DNA of 49,172 nt from a virus. Below are positions 7,035 through 16,100 of the stretch, piece by piece. How positions within the stretch are numbered: the first letter of the stretch is position 1; every line of letters begins with the position of its first letter. The notes below the pieces were generated by a model. The model worked only from the letters and a program-made list of their open reading frames with translations, was not told where the DNA came from and ran no database searches. The DNA lies in IMG/VR virus record IMGVR_UViG_3300050821_000522, positions 1 to 49,172 of that record; one strand, written 5' to 3'. The position numbers and the translations under genes were made by a program.

Positions 7035-7365
7035 AAATCGTTTCGAAGCTAAGATTGAAAGACAGCTTAAGAGAAGTAGAATTGTATTTAAGTACGAGAC
7101 TGAACGTATCCCTTACATTCTAGCACGGCACTATGTCCCTGATTTCATCCTTACTACACCGACGGGCAAAGTGTACATAGAGTGTAAGGGATACCTAAGA
7201 CCCGAAGATAAGTGTAAACTAATTGCTGTTAAGAAATATAACCCTCATCTAGATATCAGGATAGTATTCTATGAGTCCAGGAAGAAGTACATAGCCTGGG
7301 CTGAACGTGCAGGGTTTAGATGGTCAATAGGGATTGTCCCTAAAGATTGGTTGGTCGGGCTATGA
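7012..7365 (+). CDS. T7 endonuclease I-like Holliday junction resolvase
   Basis: A 117-aa protein from GTG 7012. It carries the endonuclease I signature: RHYVPDFIL followed by KVYIECKGYLR, the P-D-F and E-x-K-G metal-binding residues of this PD-(D/E)XK family. A basic N-terminus and an upstream Glu (YETERIPY) complete the usual active site. T7 gp3 is 149 aa, so this is a compact version. It resolves branched replication intermediates before packaging and helps degrade host DNA. Confidence 0.9.
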   Translation: MIKKKKTRNRFEAKIERQLKRSRIVFKYETERIPYILARHYVPDFILTTPTGKVYIECKGYLRPEDKCKLIAVKKYNPHLDIRIVFYESRKKYIAWAERAGFRWSIGIVPKDWLVGL

Positions 7366-7505
7366 AGTTAAAGAATTGGATTTATACACAAATGTGTGTA
7401 GCTGCTGAACAAAACGACAAGAAAAGACTTACTGAACTGTGGAAGATGAAAGAGGCACGTCCTGATCTTTATCCTGAATTAAAGGAATGGTCTAATGGAA
7501 GGTAG
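7362..7505 (+). CDS. 47-aa hypothetical
   Basis: ATG 7362 overlaps the endonuclease I stop (ATGA). The product is basic and helical with several Trp (KNWIYTQM, LTELWKMKE, LKEWSNGR). No known family. Tight coupling supports translation. Confidence 0.5.
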   Translation: MKLKNWIYTQMCVAAEQNDKKRLTELWKMKEARPDLYPELKEWSNGR

Positions 7506-7584
7506 TCATGTTGCTTATTTCTTTGCAGGAGTTATTACCTGCTTCATTGTCCTACTCTTAGTAGGTTTATATTTAGGTGTATAG
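7495..7584 (+). CDS. 29-aa single-pass membrane peptide
   Basis: ATG 7495 overlaps the previous gene by 11 bases. Almost the whole product is one membrane span (AYFFAGVITCFIVLLLVGLY) after a six-residue start. Tiny membrane peptides in phage early regions often modify host functions, but no role can be inferred here. Confidence 0.5.
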   Translation: MEGSHVAYFFAGVITCFIVLLLVGLYLGV

Positions 7585-7586
7585 TT

Positions 7587-7724
7587 ATGATTAAACATCC
7601 TCAGACTAGAGCAGAGAGATTAAGGTTAAAGAAATTACATGAGAAGAAACACAGGCCAGAAGACGCAGCCCCCTCGGAAGGAGCGCGACCAGATGAAGCC
7701 GATCAGGAAGATCTCAGTAGTTAA
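7587..7724 (+). CDS. 45-aa charged hypothetical
   Basis: ATG 7587 is two bases after the previous stop. A basic N-terminal helix (ERLRLKKLHEKKHRP) is followed by an acidic tail (DEADQEDLSS). The 3' end overlaps the next gene by 32 bp. Confidence 0.45.
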   Translation: MIKHPQTRAERLRLKKLHEKKHRPEDAAPSEGARPDEADQEDLSS

Positions 7725-7923
7725 AGAAGCATTCCCTACTTTCGTCGATAGAGAGACTTTAGCTGATTTACTTCATGTCCATTGGTCTTCTATGAAGGTC
7801 ATAGGAGATGATGATGAAGTAGAGATAATTGAGAACCTTCCTCAAATGATCAATGTCAAGATAACCATTAAGAAAGGTAAAGATAGCCGGTCTAGGTATC
7901 GAGTGTTGAATGACGGAACGTGA
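7693..7923 (+). CDS. 76-aa hypothetical
   Basis: ATG 7693 with GGAG upstream is preferred to an in-frame ATG at 7639, because the extra N-terminal residues coincide with the 45-aa gene in another frame. The product (MKPIRKISVVKEAFPTF, then DDDEVEIIENLP) is a mixed alpha/beta domain with a basic end. Function is unknown. Confidence 0.55.
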   Translation: MKPIRKISVVKEAFPTFVDRETLADLLHVHWSSMKVIGDDDEVEIIENLPQMINVKITIKKGKDSRSRYRVLNDGT

Positions 7924-8170
7924 AAGAGTCTATAAGAAAGGCTCCCCAGGAAGTGAGTACGACTCATACCACGGGAAGCCAGAGCAGATTAAGCGTAGAG
8001 CTGAGCGTAATGCAGCTAGACGTAAAGCAGTTAAGTCTGGTAGAGTGCGTCCAGGAGACGGTAAGGAGGTCGACCATAGCGGTAGTCACCGTAAAGGCTC
8101 CCTAGCTAGGGTACGTACTCATATTGTTCCTAGAGTAGTTAATAGACGTAGGCAACCTAAGAGGTCTTAA
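7910..8170 (+). CDS. 86-aa basic HNH-like DNA-binding protein
   Basis: ATG 7910 overlaps the preceding gene by 14 bp. The protein is very basic, with QIKRRAERNAARRK, then PGDGKEVDHSGSH and a C-terminal RVVNRRRQPKR. This order (Arg-rich helix, G-D-G-K-x-V-D-H, then an N-R-R-R end) is typical of a small phage family with an HNH-like beta-beta-alpha turn. Only a partial HNH core is visible, so it may bind DNA without cutting. Confidence 0.6.
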   Translation: MTERERVYKKGSPGSEYDSYHGKPEQIKRRAERNAARRKAVKSGRVRPGDGKEVDHSGSHRKGSLARVRTHIVPRVVNRRRQPKRS

Positions 8171-8171
8171 C

Positions 8172-8582
8172 ATGTCAGAGAAGGTCGCAGATCAAGTAGC
8201 CGAAGACATCAAAGGCATGAACCCTGATGTCAAGACTGCACTGGTTGATGCTCTGGTTGACAGAGAGAAGGTCAAGAGGGTTGATGCTCTGGTCATATGC
8301 TATGACAAGTGGCAGAAGCTTCGCGGAGAGATGCGCAAGGCTGAGCGCCCGGACAATGTCACCATGGACAAAGACGGCAAGGTAGTCTCTGAGAGTTTCT
8401 CTAAGAAGGCTTATGAAGCCTTAAAGACTCTTCGTGAGAAGGCTGATAAGATTGCCAAGGCCATCGAGAAGGCTCTGAACGGAGATGTCAGCGATGCCTA
8501 CAATATTGCAAGAGATAAGGGAGACGGTGGAGAGAAGGGTAAGGCAGGAACTGATACCTCTGCTACTGAAGAAAGCAATTGA
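8172..8582 (+). CDS. 136-aa helical hypothetical with disordered tail
   Basis: ATG 8172 follows AAGAGGTC. The first ~115 residues are helical and charged (KVKRVDALVICYDKWQKL); the last ~20 are Gly/Lys/Thr-rich and probably disordered. The codons are richer in G and C than those of neighbouring small genes. Function is unknown. The next gene begins inside its 3' end in another frame. Confidence 0.6.
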   Translation: MSEKVADQVAEDIKGMNPDVKTALVDALVDREKVKRVDALVICYDKWQKLRGEMRKAERPDNVTMDKDGKVVSESFSKKAYEALKTLREKADKIAKAIEKALNGDVSDAYNIARDKGDGGEKGKAGTDTSATEESN

Positions 8583-8820
8583 CAGACACACAGGACGCGG
8601 CATTAACTATGCCTGCGACTGTGAGTTCTGTATTGCTAAGAGGGAACATACCAAAATCATAGGTACTGCGCATTACTTAATGCGTAGAGCGACTAGCAGA
8701 CCAGCTTCCTTGCATGCTTATATGATTGATCCTTACGCCATGGAAAACTGGATATGGATGCTTCGCAGAGGCGCAAGGAGAATAGCCCGAGAAGAACTCA
8801 AACAACTGAAGGAAAAGTAA
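8494..8820 (+). CDS. 108-aa hypothetical with Cys pair
   Basis: ATG 8494 is nine bases after GGAG; ATG 8485 in the same frame is the alternative. The product includes NYACDCEFCIAKREH, a Cys-x-Cys-x2-Cys...His cluster suggesting metal binding, then basic helices (RRGARRIAREELKQLKEK). It overlaps the previous gene by 89 bp and the next by one base (TAATG). Confidence 0.5.
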   Translation: MPTILQEIRETVERRVRQELIPLLLKKAIDRHTGRGINYACDCEFCIAKREHTKIIGTAHYLMRRATSRPASLHAYMIDPYAMENWIWMLRRGARRIAREELKQLKEK

Positions 8821-8972
8821 TGGATACCAAAGAGACAGAACTCCCTGAGATCCCAGAGTCGTTGAGACGAGTTCCCTTAGAACTGGAGATTATTCCAGAT
8901 GCCGCCATCGAGATAGAACGACAGTTCGTCACTGTCGAGGAAGAAGGCGGGATTCCCGTAAATAAGGAGTAA
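8820..8972 (+). CDS. 50-aa acidic hypothetical
   Basis: ATG 8820 overlaps the preceding TAA (TAATG) and has AAGGAAAAG upstream. The product is acidic and Pro-rich (TELPEIPESLRRVPLELEII), and probably extended rather than globular. Confidence 0.5.
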   Translation: MDTKETELPEIPESLRRVPLELEIIPDAAIEIERQFVTVEEEGGIPVNKE

Positions 8973-8976
8973 TTAG

Positions 8977-9522
8977 ATGCGTGGAAATTCTATCAATGAC
9001 GTTATTGAGAATAGTTTCATTGCCTTTGACACTTGCGCTAAGCAGGCGTCTTTGCAGAAGTGCATAGAAGCACTTCCAAGAAAAGGAAACGATAACATGT
9101 ACGTCGAACAGAACATGACTGTCAAGGAGAAGACCACCGAGGATACTCGTCGGGAGCATTTCCTGAGTGAGATCAGCAGCATCTTCAACAAGAAGAATAT
9201 GGAGCTTCGTGAGAAGTTTGGTCTGGATGTTGCAAAACATCCGACGTCTCCTAAGGAGCTTGTCGAGTGGATCAAGTCTGGGAACTATACGTTCATCAAG
9301 AGCTATGATCCGGACGATGACGAAGAGACTTGGTGTCGGTATGAGAACCCAATGCATGGGTTCCGTTGGACCAAGGTCAAGGAAGATCGCAAGGGCTATG
9401 ATGCTGCCCGTGAACTTCTGGATGCCGAGCATTCCAAGTTCAAGAACGAGATCTGGGCTGAGGTCGAGCCTGCGAACTTCATCAAGATCCTGGAGAAGTT
9501 CGAGAAGTCCAAGCTTCATTGA
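8977..9522 (+). CDS. 181-aa hypothetical, last gene of the rightward operon
   Basis: ATG 8977 follows AAGGAGTAATT. The protein is acidic, with a helical N-terminus, an aspartate cluster (YDPDDDEETWCRYENP) and a helical end. I do not recognise it. A small structured segment (CTGGAC pairing with GTCCAG, 9525-9560) and a terminator follow. Confidence 0.6.
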   Translation: MRGNSINDVIENSFIAFDTCAKQASLQKCIEALPRKGNDNMYVEQNMTVKEKTTEDTRREHFLSEISSIFNKKNMELREKFGLDVAKHPTSPKELVEWIKSGNYTFIKSYDPDDDEETWCRYENPMHGFRWTKVKEDRKGYDAARELLDAEHSKFKNEIWAEVEPANFIKILEKFEKSKLH

Positions 9523-9621
9523 CACTGGACCACCTGGTCCTCCCTCGTGGGGTGAGTCCAGATAAGGTCTGTTTGTCCTAGGGAAGGTTTGAATACCTGA
9601 CGATCTAGGAAAGCAGATAAG

Positions 9622-9659
9622 CTAAAGGCCCCTGTCCTTACGGATGGGGGCCTTTTTTA
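9622..9659 (+). terminator. Intrinsic terminator between converging operons
   Basis: AAAGGCCCC (9624-9632) pairs with GGGGCCTTT around 9647-9655, with an inner GTCC-TTAC-GGAT extension, followed by a T-tract. It ends the rightward transcript. In the leftward direction the same stem is followed only by a short T run, so it may be partly bidirectional and stop the late transcript coming from the other side. Confidence 0.9.
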
Positions 9660-9680
9660 TTGTCTTGTAGCTTCTGGAGT

Positions 9681-11015
9681 CTATTTGGGTGCGTTTAACT
9701 GTCTACTTCTAGGCACATCCTCTGTCGATCTAGGAGACCTAAATGCTCTTTCATATTCATTGAAGTCTCTACGAGTCTGTACATTACGAGACTCTACTTC
9801 ACCGCTTACATTACGATAAGCCTCATAAGCTGCATCTGTTCTTTCAAAACTTGGTGCATATTGTTTAGTTCTACGTAAAGCTTCATCTACATAAGGATTC
9901 ATTCTTCTGGGAGAGGCCCCTTGTATAAAGCCTTCTTTTCTTTGGATAATATGCTGTATTTCATGTAATAAAGCTGATCGAGTTGCTTCTTCACCCATAT
10001 TACTTAAGTAGATTGTCTTACTATCTACACTAACTCCTGCTATAGTATTTGGATACCTAGCAGGCATCGTATAAACTTGAATGTCTTTCAACTCTGGATA
10101 TGCTTTAAATAGTTCAGGATGATGGAATACTTCATTCAATTTCATAATTGGATCAAACATAGTTTGAGTATGAATGTCTCTAAATGCAGGCTTCATACGA
10201 GAATTAATATCAGGAATCTCAAACCTAGGCTTACCTTCTGCACCTGCCCACCACTTCTCTGCACTAGCTGCAGTCTTAGCATTTATTCCGCCAAATAATC
10301 CTAAGGCAGTCTGTGCATCTGGGTTTGTTAAAGCATGCGAAAGACTTTCACCCGGAGGATTAAGTCCTGCTTCTTTAGCTACTCCGAATAATCCTTTACT
10401 TGCAAATGCAGGAAGAGCGTGCTTCATAACATCTATTGTGCTCTCAGCCACATTGCCTTTAGGCGGTGTTCCAAACTCTCTGCCTAATTCAGCCTCATCT
10501 AGACCATGCTTTGTCGTATGAGCGTCTGGGTGCCTAGGACGGTCTGTCGGCTCTGCCGCTATACTAGCTGCATCTCTCCAGTGCTGCTTATAGTCTTCTA
10601 GGCCCTTCTCTCCGTACTCTGCGGTGACAGCAGCAGACTCTCTGGCAGTAGACCAGTCATGGGCCTTATGGTAAGCATCTTGAGAAGACATACCATTCTT
10701 GACTAAGTCATTCATGTAGTCATTCTCATAAGCCTCGTGGTTCCAGAGATGCTTCTCGTACCTTGGGTTAGGAGGTATACGATGGTCTATGGCCATACCG
10801 TACATCTGCCCGTCTTTATCTGTCAGGGCAGACGCTACAAGGGGCACATGATGCCCTCTATCGATCGTAGCCCCAGGTGTGATAGGAACGGCAGATTTAG
10901 ACTCACCAGCGGGCTTCCTAGAGGCTTTATCACCCTCTTTATCATCGACAACATGATTGCCGATTTCTACGTCAAAGTCCTCTTCATACTGCTTACCTGT
11001 AGACGAGCCGATCAT
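9681..11015 (-). CDS. Virion-associated protein with zincin metallopeptidase motif
   Basis: A 444-aa protein, last gene of the leftward late operon. Residues ~300-400 hold a zincin-like domain: TIYLSNMGEEATRSALLHEI then QHIIQRKEG, in which HEIQH is an HExxH zinc site. The first third is polar and contains an acidic segment. This domain type is seen in large polyvalent proteins and ejected virion proteins of phages. Position after two large internal proteins suggests co-ejection. The stop-start junction with the upstream gene is ATGA. Confidence 0.65.
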   Translation of the reverse strand: MIGSSTGKQYEEDFDVEIGNHVVDDKEGDKASRKPAGESKSAVPITPGATIDRGHHVPLVASALTDKDGQMYGMAIDHRIPPNPRYEKHLWNHEAYENDYMNDLVKNGMSSQDAYHKAHDWSTARESAAVTAEYGEKGLEDYKQHWRDAASIAAEPTDRPRHPDAHTTKHGLDEAELGREFGTPPKGNVAESTIDVMKHALPAFASKGLFGVAKEAGLNPPGESLSHALTNPDAQTALGLFGGINAKTAASAEKWWAGAEGKPRFEIPDINSRMKPAFRDIHTQTMFDPIMKLNEVFHHPELFKAYPELKDIQVYTMPARYPNTIAGVSVDSKTIYLSNMGEEATRSALLHEIQHIIQRKEGFIQGASPRRMNPYVDEALRRTKQYAPSFERTDAAYEAYRNVSGEVESRNVQTRRDFNEYERAFRSPRSTEDVPRSRQLNAPK

Positions 11016-13129
11016 TGTCCCTTAAAACCTACGCCGCCTTGATACGAAGCTCTGATAGCTCCTAGCATCTTCCAAATCATACTTCCTTCTTCAGAAGGAT
11101 AACTCTCTTTGAGATGCTGATAAAGAAGTACGGATGGGTCTACAGTACCTTTAGGATCATGTTGATCGACTACTACAAGTCTATGAAGATTGGCTGCAAC
11201 CTGATCAAATTGCATCTTAGCTGATCTAGATGTGCCGGGTCCTTGCGCCTTACTTGAAAAGGTCCCCTCTTTATTATTATAATAGACATCCAATCCTTCC
11301 GGACGAGACTCCCGGGTCTTTGGATTAAATGGTACTTGAGCCGCTGTTAAGTACTCATGCGGCATCATTACCGCTACATTAGTTGCTACAGAGTTTCTGA
11401 GATGTTCATAGAGTTCTGGCTTATCTTTAGCCATCTTCTCTACCATCTTAACATTTGCATCTGAGTACATCTGATCGTAGACAAACTGTCTACCTTTAGC
11501 TGTACCGCCCCTATAGTTACGAATCTTCTCGTCGTTTATAAAGGCCTGTAAATACTTAGCTCCATCAGGATCACCAAATACATTATTAATTAATGCTTCT
11601 CTAGCTGCAGGGGCTATTGCATCTTTACCTGTCTTTCCAAGAAGTGGAATCATATCCGCCATAGCTCCATGGAAAGCTGGCGAAACATTCTTATGTAGAG
11701 CCTCCTCTTGCATTTCTGAGAAAGGTCTACCACCTAATGTAGGAGGAGTAGTAGCATCAATCATTTGTTTAGACAGATAAGGAACTAAAGCAGATTCTAC
11801 TTTATTAGCTGCTTGTGTAACTTCTTGATACAAAGTAGGATCTGTTTTTCTAAGAGTTTCTCTACGTTGTATGGTAGATCCGTACTGTTTATCTGTCATA
11901 AGAACATTCAAGTCATCTTCTGCTCTGCCTTTATTCATCTCAAAATGACGCTTAGCAGCAGCATAGTTTCCTTCAGTTAAAGCATTCCCATAAGGATCCC
12001 AGAACATCTTACGTTCTGTCTCTACTTGTTGCTCTATTTGTTTATCAGTTATTTGAGAACGTACGTCTTCATCTATTGCACTGGTTGTCGGCCCCCCAGA
12101 AGACTTAGTATTTAAAGCATCCCTAATTTGTTTAGTTCTTGCGACCATGGCTGCTTCGCCTTGAGATTTAAACCAAGAACCAACTGCAGTCGCTTCCTCA
12201 TCTCCCATATCTGGAATCTTCTCTCCGCGTTCTATAGCCTGAGCATCTGCATTCCACTTAGGATTATGCAAATCAATAGACATAGCTAACCCATGCCCAG
12301 CTGCATTCCACCAATGCTTTGAAGAAGAAGACGCATACTGCTGAAATGCTTTATCCTCTACTTCTTTACTAACTTGCATCTGGTCTCTTTGTGCTCTAGA
12401 ATTAGCTGCATATTCTTGAGTATCGTGGTCAGCAGCCATATTCTCATTTAGCCACTTTAGAGCCATAGGACCATTCAAGTCTGGGTTCTTCTTATAGGCA
12501 GCGTAGATATTATCAAACCCATGATATTTAAGACCATTAGTCATAAGGTGAGTTTCTAAAGAATCTCTCTTAGCTTGCTTACCGGCTATGAAGCTATCAA
12601 TGTCTCCAATAACAGAACGAATATATTGATTAGCTGAGTCACGTCCAGTTACCCGTTTAAACTCTTCATCTACATATTGCCTAAACCCAGGATACTTACC
12701 TCGTATTTCTTTAGCCAATGCAGTAAGACGAGCATCATAATCAGTCTGAGACAACTTACCATTCTGTCTAGCACTATCTAATGTCCCTAAGGTTCTAGGT
12801 AAACCTTTGACATCATGAGGAGCATCTCTGCCTAAAGGATCCGGAGTATCTCGTCCTTGAAGAGCTTGGTCTGCAGAATGTAATTGACCAATATATGCAT
12901 CACGCACAGGATCTACAGCAGCATATATACTATTCTGAATACCCTTCTCGTAAGCTGCAGTAATACCTTGTACGCCTTCTCGCACTGCAGACCCACCTGC
13001 TTGTAAGGCACTCCCAATCGCCTTGCCTTTTATTTCACCGGAGATATCAGGCTTAGGCTCAGAGGTAGGTCTAGACCAAAAATATGGTTGGTCAGGTTGA
13101 CCTTGTACGGGAGTAGCTATGTCTGCCAT
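11012..13129 (-). CDS. 705-aa internal virion / ejection protein
   Basis: A large helical, polar protein with a coiled-coil tendency (EVEDKAFQQYASSSSKHWW) and no enzymatic motif I can identify. It sits between the giant structural protein and the zincin protein, after the tail nozzle, which is where podoviruses encode internal core proteins ejected with DNA. The start overlaps the previous stop (TAATG). Confidence 0.65.
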   Translation of the reverse strand: MADIATPVQGQPDQPYFWSRPTSEPKPDISGEIKGKAIGSALQAGGSAVREGVQGITAAYEKGIQNSIYAAVDPVRDAYIGQLHSADQALQGRDTPDPLGRDAPHDVKGLPRTLGTLDSARQNGKLSQTDYDARLTALAKEIRGKYPGFRQYVDEEFKRVTGRDSANQYIRSVIGDIDSFIAGKQAKRDSLETHLMTNGLKYHGFDNIYAAYKKNPDLNGPMALKWLNENMAADHDTQEYAANSRAQRDQMQVSKEVEDKAFQQYASSSSKHWWNAAGHGLAMSIDLHNPKWNADAQAIERGEKIPDMGDEEATAVGSWFKSQGEAAMVARTKQIRDALNTKSSGGPTTSAIDEDVRSQITDKQIEQQVETERKMFWDPYGNALTEGNYAAAKRHFEMNKGRAEDDLNVLMTDKQYGSTIQRRETLRKTDPTLYQEVTQAANKVESALVPYLSKQMIDATTPPTLGGRPFSEMQEEALHKNVSPAFHGAMADMIPLLGKTGKDAIAPAAREALINNVFGDPDGAKYLQAFINDEKIRNYRGGTAKGRQFVYDQMYSDANVKMVEKMAKDKPELYEHLRNSVATNVAVMMPHEYLTAAQVPFNPKTRESRPEGLDVYYNNKEGTFSSKAQGPGTSRSAKMQFDQVAANLHRLVVVDQHDPKGTVDPSVLLYQHLKESYPSEEGSMIWKMLGAIRASYQGGVGFKGQ

Positions 13130-16100
13130 TACTGGACCCTCTGCTGTTTCATCTCTTGTATTTTATTATACATATTCTGTTGTCGTTCTCGATCTGCATC
13201 AGGCATACGAGGATCATGAGCATAAGACCATTGTATCCGGTCAACTAAAGGTTGGCTCTCTCCTGCAATCCTAGCGATAGCTCTAGCTCGCTCTTGCATA
13301 GGCATCATCTGTAGTAATATAGCTGCGTTCTTACCATATGCATCTGCTTGGTCAGGGTTATTATCTACCATAGCTTGGAAGTATCTTTGCATTACTTGAG
13401 AGTACTGTCTAAAAGCCAGACCCTCCATCTTTCTTCGTTCAGAAATAGTCTGTGTCTGTTTATAAATATCTGCTACTGATTGATCTGATAGACCTGTTAT
13501 CCCAGACAATATTCCCCACTCAGGGGAAGTAGACTCTAAGTAAGTTCCATTACGAGACATAAACTTACCTGTCTCTGCAGCCATATACGCACGCCAAGCA
13601 TAGTTAACTGAAGATACTTCAGATAACATCTGTATCCAGTCTTGCGGAGTGATGTTGTAAGGTGCTTCACCTTTGAGCATATTCATCATAGCCAGTCTAA
13701 ATGGTGAACTATTTGCCCAAGTATTAGATAGGGTACTAAATGCAGCACCGCCAAAGAACTCCCAGACTGTTGAGTCTTGGTCTAATGTCCTTTCAATAAC
13801 TTCTAAGTCTTTTGCCCCGTAAGATTCTCCTAGATTCGGTACGTGTCCTGTAAGCGCCCCAGATGTTGCTGCAGGTATACCTTCCATTATTGCTGTCGAG
13901 AGGAAGTTATAGCCTGGCACATACTCACTGAGTCCTGGCACGTTTCCTTTATCAACTTGTGATCGTAATAGAGAAGAGAGGCCAAATATGCCGCCAGCAG
14001 TAGGAGCGCCAAAGATACCCATATATCCAAAGAACAGCCTTGCTTTCTCCGGGTTCGATAATCGTTTTCCAGTCAACAACTCCGCTATTCTAAGGTTATA
14101 AGAAGAGAACTGTGCTCCGAAAGTCATGACCCCTTTCTGGATACTAGACGTAGAAGCCCTAGACATATTGTGAGAAAGGTCATTAGCTCTTAGAAGGATC
14201 TTCTCTATATCCTTTCTAGCTAAGGGACCCGTAGGGTTTAAATCTCTATATTCTTTAAAGGCTGTATACCAAGAAGCAGTCTTAAGAGATTGAACACCTT
14301 TCTTGAATGGTGTCATACCTAAGTCTAAGAACTGACTCCATTTATTAGAAATTAAACTAGTCTTTGTAGGATCATCTAATAGAGCTATTTGACCAGACTC
14401 GACATGAAAATAATTAGTACTTAGCCCAGCTTGATGCGCTTCTAACCATTCACCTGGCTTCCAACCCATCTTAGAAGCTCTTTCATCTAAGTGAGCTAAT
14501 ACAGCAGGATCTCGATTAAGAGCAGTCCATCCATGAAACATAGCTCCAGACATTCCCTGTCCTGCGTACTTAGGCGCTATTAAGGCAGCGTTTACGAAAG
14601 TAGCAAAATGGATTAAGAATTGTCTAGGAGAGAAGAATCCCATCTTAGTATTATATAGAACAGACCTTAAGAACCTAGGTCCATCAGACAAAGCAGACAG
14701 CCTCCACAAAGGCTCTAGTTTAAGTGCCTTAGGGCCATACTTACCATAGATAGAATCAGAGATATGTTGTTCTAATGAATGTAGATAAGTATCCATCTTA
14801 CTAGGGACACCTACGAAAGCTTTGATCTTCATTCTATCTGCTTCTAAGGCAGATGCTACATTACCTGGTGTTGCGGAACTAAGACGCCCATGTTGAAAGT
14901 AATAATGTGGAGAAAGCCTTAACGCTGCGTCAGTATCTTCTTTACCTCTGTTCAAATATTCCGCTGCACCTACAAGCTTAGTAGGATCCGCTGCACTAGG
15001 AACATGGGCTCCATGAAGCCAATCCCTAACTGCAGAGAACTTATAATCATCCATGAATAAACTATTAATGATACGGCCTAAGCCTCTGTTCATCATAGCT
15101 ATGCCGTCTATATAAGGATCTTGCTGCGTCTTAAATATAGGATTATACTTAGTACCTACATCCCTAAGCCCTTCAAAGTCAAAAGAATCTCTCTCACCTG
15201 TAAACTGTACGGCTTGAGAACGTGCAGGATTACCTGTTTTGGTTCCGTCTATTAACCCGCCTAAGTCTTTGTACCTGTCTTGAAGAACACTTTGTCCCAT
15301 ATCCATCAAGCTCTTATCTTTAGATCTAGCTTGAATAGGCTCCCTTAGGTTTAGACGAGGAGGAACTACTTTACCTTTTATATCCCTTGTCGGATCAAAC
15401 GCACCCCAGACTTTCTTAAAATCCATACCGGCAACGATATTTTTACTCCAGAACGCTCTGGCACCTTCTTCATCATTTGCAATCTTAAATAAACGCATCT
15501 GGTCCAAGACCTTAGATGCTATTAAAGCCTGCCCGTGGTGCATGACCCCAAAGAGATTGTTATCCCTTAGGTATATAAATCTTTTAGTTATAGGGTTCTG
15601 GTGAACATGCGCTTGGCTTATGTAGTGATCGTATTCACGGTCTAAATGACCACCTTCGGTACGACCTAGTTTACCCCAAGATAAACCTCTGTCTTTAGCA
15701 TTATAAGATAAAACATATTGTACTCTATCCGTTTCCCCTACTCCGAAATGACCGGCAAGCTCATTTAAGTCTGTATTCCAGACTTTAATTAACTGGGCTT
15801 TACCAGTGCTAATATCATTCTGGATATCTTCATAGTTAAACTTATTGGCAGCCTGTACTTTACCTTCGCCCTTACTAGGAATATGAGCTACAATTGCATC
15901 TGGGCTGCGAGGAAATACTTGCTCTCTCTTGCCTGTCACCCAAGGAGATTTAAGTTGATCTGTCTCTCCTTTAGAACTGAACTGCCATTCTTGATTGCCA
16001 TCTTGTAAGGCATTTCTATGTAAGGCTACTTCTCTAAACCAGTAGTCGGCTTCCATAGCTCCTCTGAATTCAAAATATGCTTGAGTAGTTCTCTCTGAAG

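Noticed and set aside
8929-9525. 198-aa leftward frame
   Set aside because: It is the mirror of the 181-aa rightward gene; the rightward one has a ribosome site and fits the operon.
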